NCBI GenBank assembly: GCA_903905685.1
Contig: CAIVHI010000106.1
Location: 1-6,794 of the forward strand
Reading direction: 5' to 3'
From: an uncultured Bacteroidota bacterium
GTDB lineage: Bacteria > Bacteroidota > Bacteroidia > Chitinophagales > Chitinophagaceae
DNA: 6,794 bases
The notes below the pieces were generated by a model. The model saw only the letters and a list, made by a program, of their open reading frames with translations. It did not search any database and was not told the DNA's origin. Shown here one piece after another: positions 4,845 through 6,794 of the stretch (position 1 is the first letter of the stretch; every line of letters starts with the position of its first letter). A program made the translations under genes and the position numbers.

Positions 4845-6281
4845 ATGAAGCCACACCTCTTTTTCGCCGCCGCCATCCTTTCGATATCCTCAATACGGGC
4901 AGCCTATGGCCAAGACACTGTCAAGATAACCGGCAGAATCGACAACCGAATGTCGGACACCCTGAAAATCAAGTACAACACCAGTAAGATTGCCTATTTC
5001 CCTACGGAGATAACATTAGTTACCGACAACAAAGGGCACTTTGCAACGGCATTTAATTTGCCGGCTCATGAATTTACAGCCGTGGAACTGTATCATGGCA
5101 GCCATATTGCCGAACTACTGCTACAGCCCGGCGACTCCCTCAGCCTGCGGGCCGACTGCTCACGCTTCGACAGCAGCATCACCTATAGTGGGCGCGGTGC
5201 GGCGGCTTCCAATTTCGTGGCATTGCACACCATAACCATGGGCAGGATGAACCAATACTCGGTGCGGGTGCGGGAAGCCATCAATAAGGAACCCGATGGT
5301 TTTTTGCCCGCCATAGACGCCGAAAAAAAGAAGGAATACGACTTTCTGGAACGTCACAAAAAGGGGCTGCCCGATAATTTCATCAAATATTGGCGTTCGT
5401 TTTACGAGTATTACAACTACTTCTTCACGGAGCAATACCCTCAGGTGCATCAGATGCTTAAGGTGCGCCACATCTCGGACACCATACCCGATACGAACTA
5501 TACCGTGCTCTCGGGGCTGCCTATTAAGCTTCATGACGACTTATTGCAGTTGCCTCCCTACCTGCTCTACCTCACCGGCCTTTATGAAACGAAATTGAAG
5601 GCCGCAGGTTACACATTCCCGTTGAAGGACACGCTCCTGGCACGGCGGTTTCAAGACAGCGTGAACCACTTGGTGGCTTTGAACTTTCCGGCGAGGAGTG
5701 CCGAGTTCTACTTTGCACAGCAGCTTTATGGCAACTTGCGGGCGCAACCCCTGTGGGTTTCGCACCGCGATTACACCTACTTCACGGCAAGGTGGCCCAA
5801 CAGCACCTACCTACCCCCCATTGACAAGCAATTGGCCATAGCCGAAAGATTGGCTCCCGGCATGCCGGCGCCAGACATCACGGTGACCACGGAAGCCGGT
5901 AAAACGGTAAAACTGTCTGACCTGAAAGGCAAAGTGGTATACATAGACTTCTGGGCCGGCTGGTGCAAGCAGTGTGTAGGCGAGCTGGTGAGGGGCCAAA
6001 AAATGAAAGTGCTGTTTAAAGACAAACCGGTGGAGTTCGTCAATCTGTCACTGAACGAAGACACCACTATGGACAATGGCCTGATACGCAAGTACAAATT
6101 GGAAGGCGGCTTCAAAACGCTTACAGGGGGTTGGAGTTCGGAAGAAATCCAACAATTTGCCGTTCAGTCGATACCGGCCTACTACCTTATCGATGCAGAT
6201 GGAAAGATTGCGTTGCAACACGCGCCATCGCCCATGCAAAGCACCCAACTTTCCCTCGAAATTGGTAAGTTGTTGAAGTAA
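4845..6281 (+). CDS. Secreted TlpA-family thioredoxin-domain protein
   Basis: The 478-residue protein has a signal peptide (residues 1-22, cleavage near AAYG-Q). A beta-rich N-terminal region of about residues 25-105 (VKITGRI ... TDNKGHFATAF ... LQPGDSLSL) resembles the DUF4369-type domain that often precedes thioredoxin domains in Bacteroidota. A helical middle of about 120-330 follows. The C-terminal TlpA/AhpC-like thioredoxin fold begins near 335 (APGMPAPDITV), with the redox motif WCKQC (Cys 374 and 377) in IDFWAGWCKQC and the cis-Pro loop SIPAYYLID (Pro 444). It probably acts in the periplasm as a thiol-disulfide oxidoreductase, a reductant for cytochrome maturation or general disulfide repair; the partner is not evident. 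The three-domain layout and length are usual for the group. It has its own promoter and converges with the gene at 6287-6793, the stops being 5 bases apart. No terminator fits between them, so the transcripts likely overlap. Confidence 0.9.
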   Translation: MKPHLFFAAAILSISSIRAAYGQDTVKITGRIDNRMSDTLKIKYNTSKIAYFPTEITLVTDNKGHFATAFNLPAHEFTAVELYHGSHIAELLLQPGDSLSLRADCSRFDSSITYSGRGAAASNFVALHTITMGRMNQYSVRVREAINKEPDGFLPAIDAEKKKEYDFLERHKKGLPDNFIKYWRSFYEYYNYFFTEQYPQVHQMLKVRHISDTIPDTNYTVLSGLPIKLHDDLLQLPPYLLYLTGLYETKLKAAGYTFPLKDTLLARRFQDSVNHLVALNFPARSAEFYFAQQLYGNLRAQPLWVSHRDYTYFTARWPNSTYLPPIDKQLAIAERLAPGMPAPDITVTTEAGKTVKLSDLKGKVVYIDFWAGWCKQCVGELVRGQKMKVLFKDKPVEFVNLSLNEDTTMDNGLIRKYKLEGGFKTLTGGWSSEEIQQFAVQSIPAYYLIDADGKIALQHAPSPMQSTQLSLEIGKLLK

Positions 6282-6286
6282 GGGGC

Positions 6287-6793
6287 CTAAAGCCTGTCGG
6301 CAACCCATTCCTTAAGCGTGCCGTTTTTTTCCGCCTTCACCACCTCGCCAAATGCCTTGCTTCTGGGAAAGGAGTGGTTCATCCGGTATACCTCAACTGC
6401 ACAACGCATCCCTGCTATACAGTTGTCGAGTTGGGTGGGCTTGGTGGGAGATGGTGAAAGTGCATTTCTTACCCAACCCGCCATGTAGTAGGTACTGAGT
6501 CCCGGTACATCGCCAAAAACCCCGTCTATGCGCACATTGTGGGTGTAATTCAAATATGGGCATGCAGTCACCCACTCGGACAGGAAGTTTTCCGCAGGAC
6601 CCACATCTACCCGCTCACCTTCCGTCTTTACCTTCTCCAACCAGTCGGCACACTTGAGTATGTCCTTTTCATATTTCTTGAAATCCGCCTTCTTTTCAAG
6701 GCTGTAGTCCAGAGGAACCGTGAATTTTTGTGCCGTTGCCGCGCCCAATGAGAGCCATAATGCGGCCATACCAAGAAATACAAACTTTTTCAT
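6287..6793 (-). CDS. Secreted protein of unknown function
   Basis: A 168-residue protein starting at ATG 6793, one base from the window end, so its promoter is not visible. Residues 1-21 form a signal peptide (MKK, core FVFLGMAALWLSLGA, cleavage at ATA-Q). The mature part starts with a charged, probably helical stretch (YSLEKKADFKKYEKDILKCADWLEKV). It continues with EWVTACPYLNYTHN and a segment LSTYYMAGWVRNAL that looks amphipathic rather than membrane-spanning, then a second helical tail (IAGMRCAVEVY, SFPRSKAFGEVVKAEKNGTL). Three Cys residues are in the mature part. The pattern suggests a small all-helical periplasmic or exported protein. I do not recognise the family and give no function. 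The gene is a good frame with a proper signal and stop, and it converges on the TlpA-like gene. Confidence 0.8.
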   Translation of the reverse strand: MKKFVFLGMAALWLSLGAATAQKFTVPLDYSLEKKADFKKYEKDILKCADWLEKVKTEGERVDVGPAENFLSEWVTACPYLNYTHNVRIDGVFGDVPGLSTYYMAGWVRNALSPSPTKPTQLDNCIAGMRCAVEVYRMNHSFPRSKAFGEVVKAEKNGTLKEWVADRL

Positions 6794-6794
6794 A

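Noticed and set aside
4742..4987. 81-codon plus-strand frame overlapping the TlpA start
   Set aside because: It overlaps the signal-peptide region of the well-supported TlpA-like gene in another frame, and its start lies upstream of the predicted transcription start.

Overview
The window reads as a Bacteroidota chromosome fragment, probably from the Chitinophagales/Sphingobacteriales side. Three things suggest this. Bacteroidota-type -7 promoter elements (TAnnTTTG) sit just upstream of several genes. MetH is split, with the homocysteine domain as a free-standing gene. There is also a Chryseobacterium-type protein glutaminase and a TlpA-family lipid/periplasm-directed thioredoxin of a size common in that phylum. 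No RNA gene, CRISPR array, insertion sequence or integrase was seen.

Region 1 (1-910, plus strand) holds the 3' part of a secreted protein-glutaminase (deamidase) gene. Four bases later comes a small secreted protein that looks like the protein-glutaminase propeptide encoded as its own gene. This enzyme plus trans-acting 'propeptide' pair is the most unusual thing in the window.

Region 2 (901-2925, minus strand) is accessory DNA. From upstream to downstream along the minus strand it carries a Panacea-domain (SocA/DUF4065) antitoxin-like gene, a small single-pass membrane protein that may be its toxin partner, and a winged-helix plus Fic-domain gene. The Fic gene is broken by a 5-bp tandem duplication (AGGAG twice), and its Fic motif begins with Gln instead of the catalytic His.

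Region 3 (2926-3664) is a gene-poor stretch with a repeated TTGATGTAA-type word, then a short His/Tyr/Arg-rich lipoprotein on the minus strand, then a divergent AT-rich spacer that carries the metH promoter.

Region 4 (3665-6281, plus strand) holds the stand-alone homocysteine S-methyltransferase domain of methionine synthase and a secreted TlpA-like thioredoxin-domain protein with its own promoter. Region 5 (6287-6793, minus strand) is a secreted protein of unknown function that converges on the TlpA gene with 5 bases between the stops.

The left 3 kb looks like a cluster of conflict/toxin-type functions (protein deamidase, Fic, Panacea pair). The right half looks like ordinary core metabolism and envelope genes.
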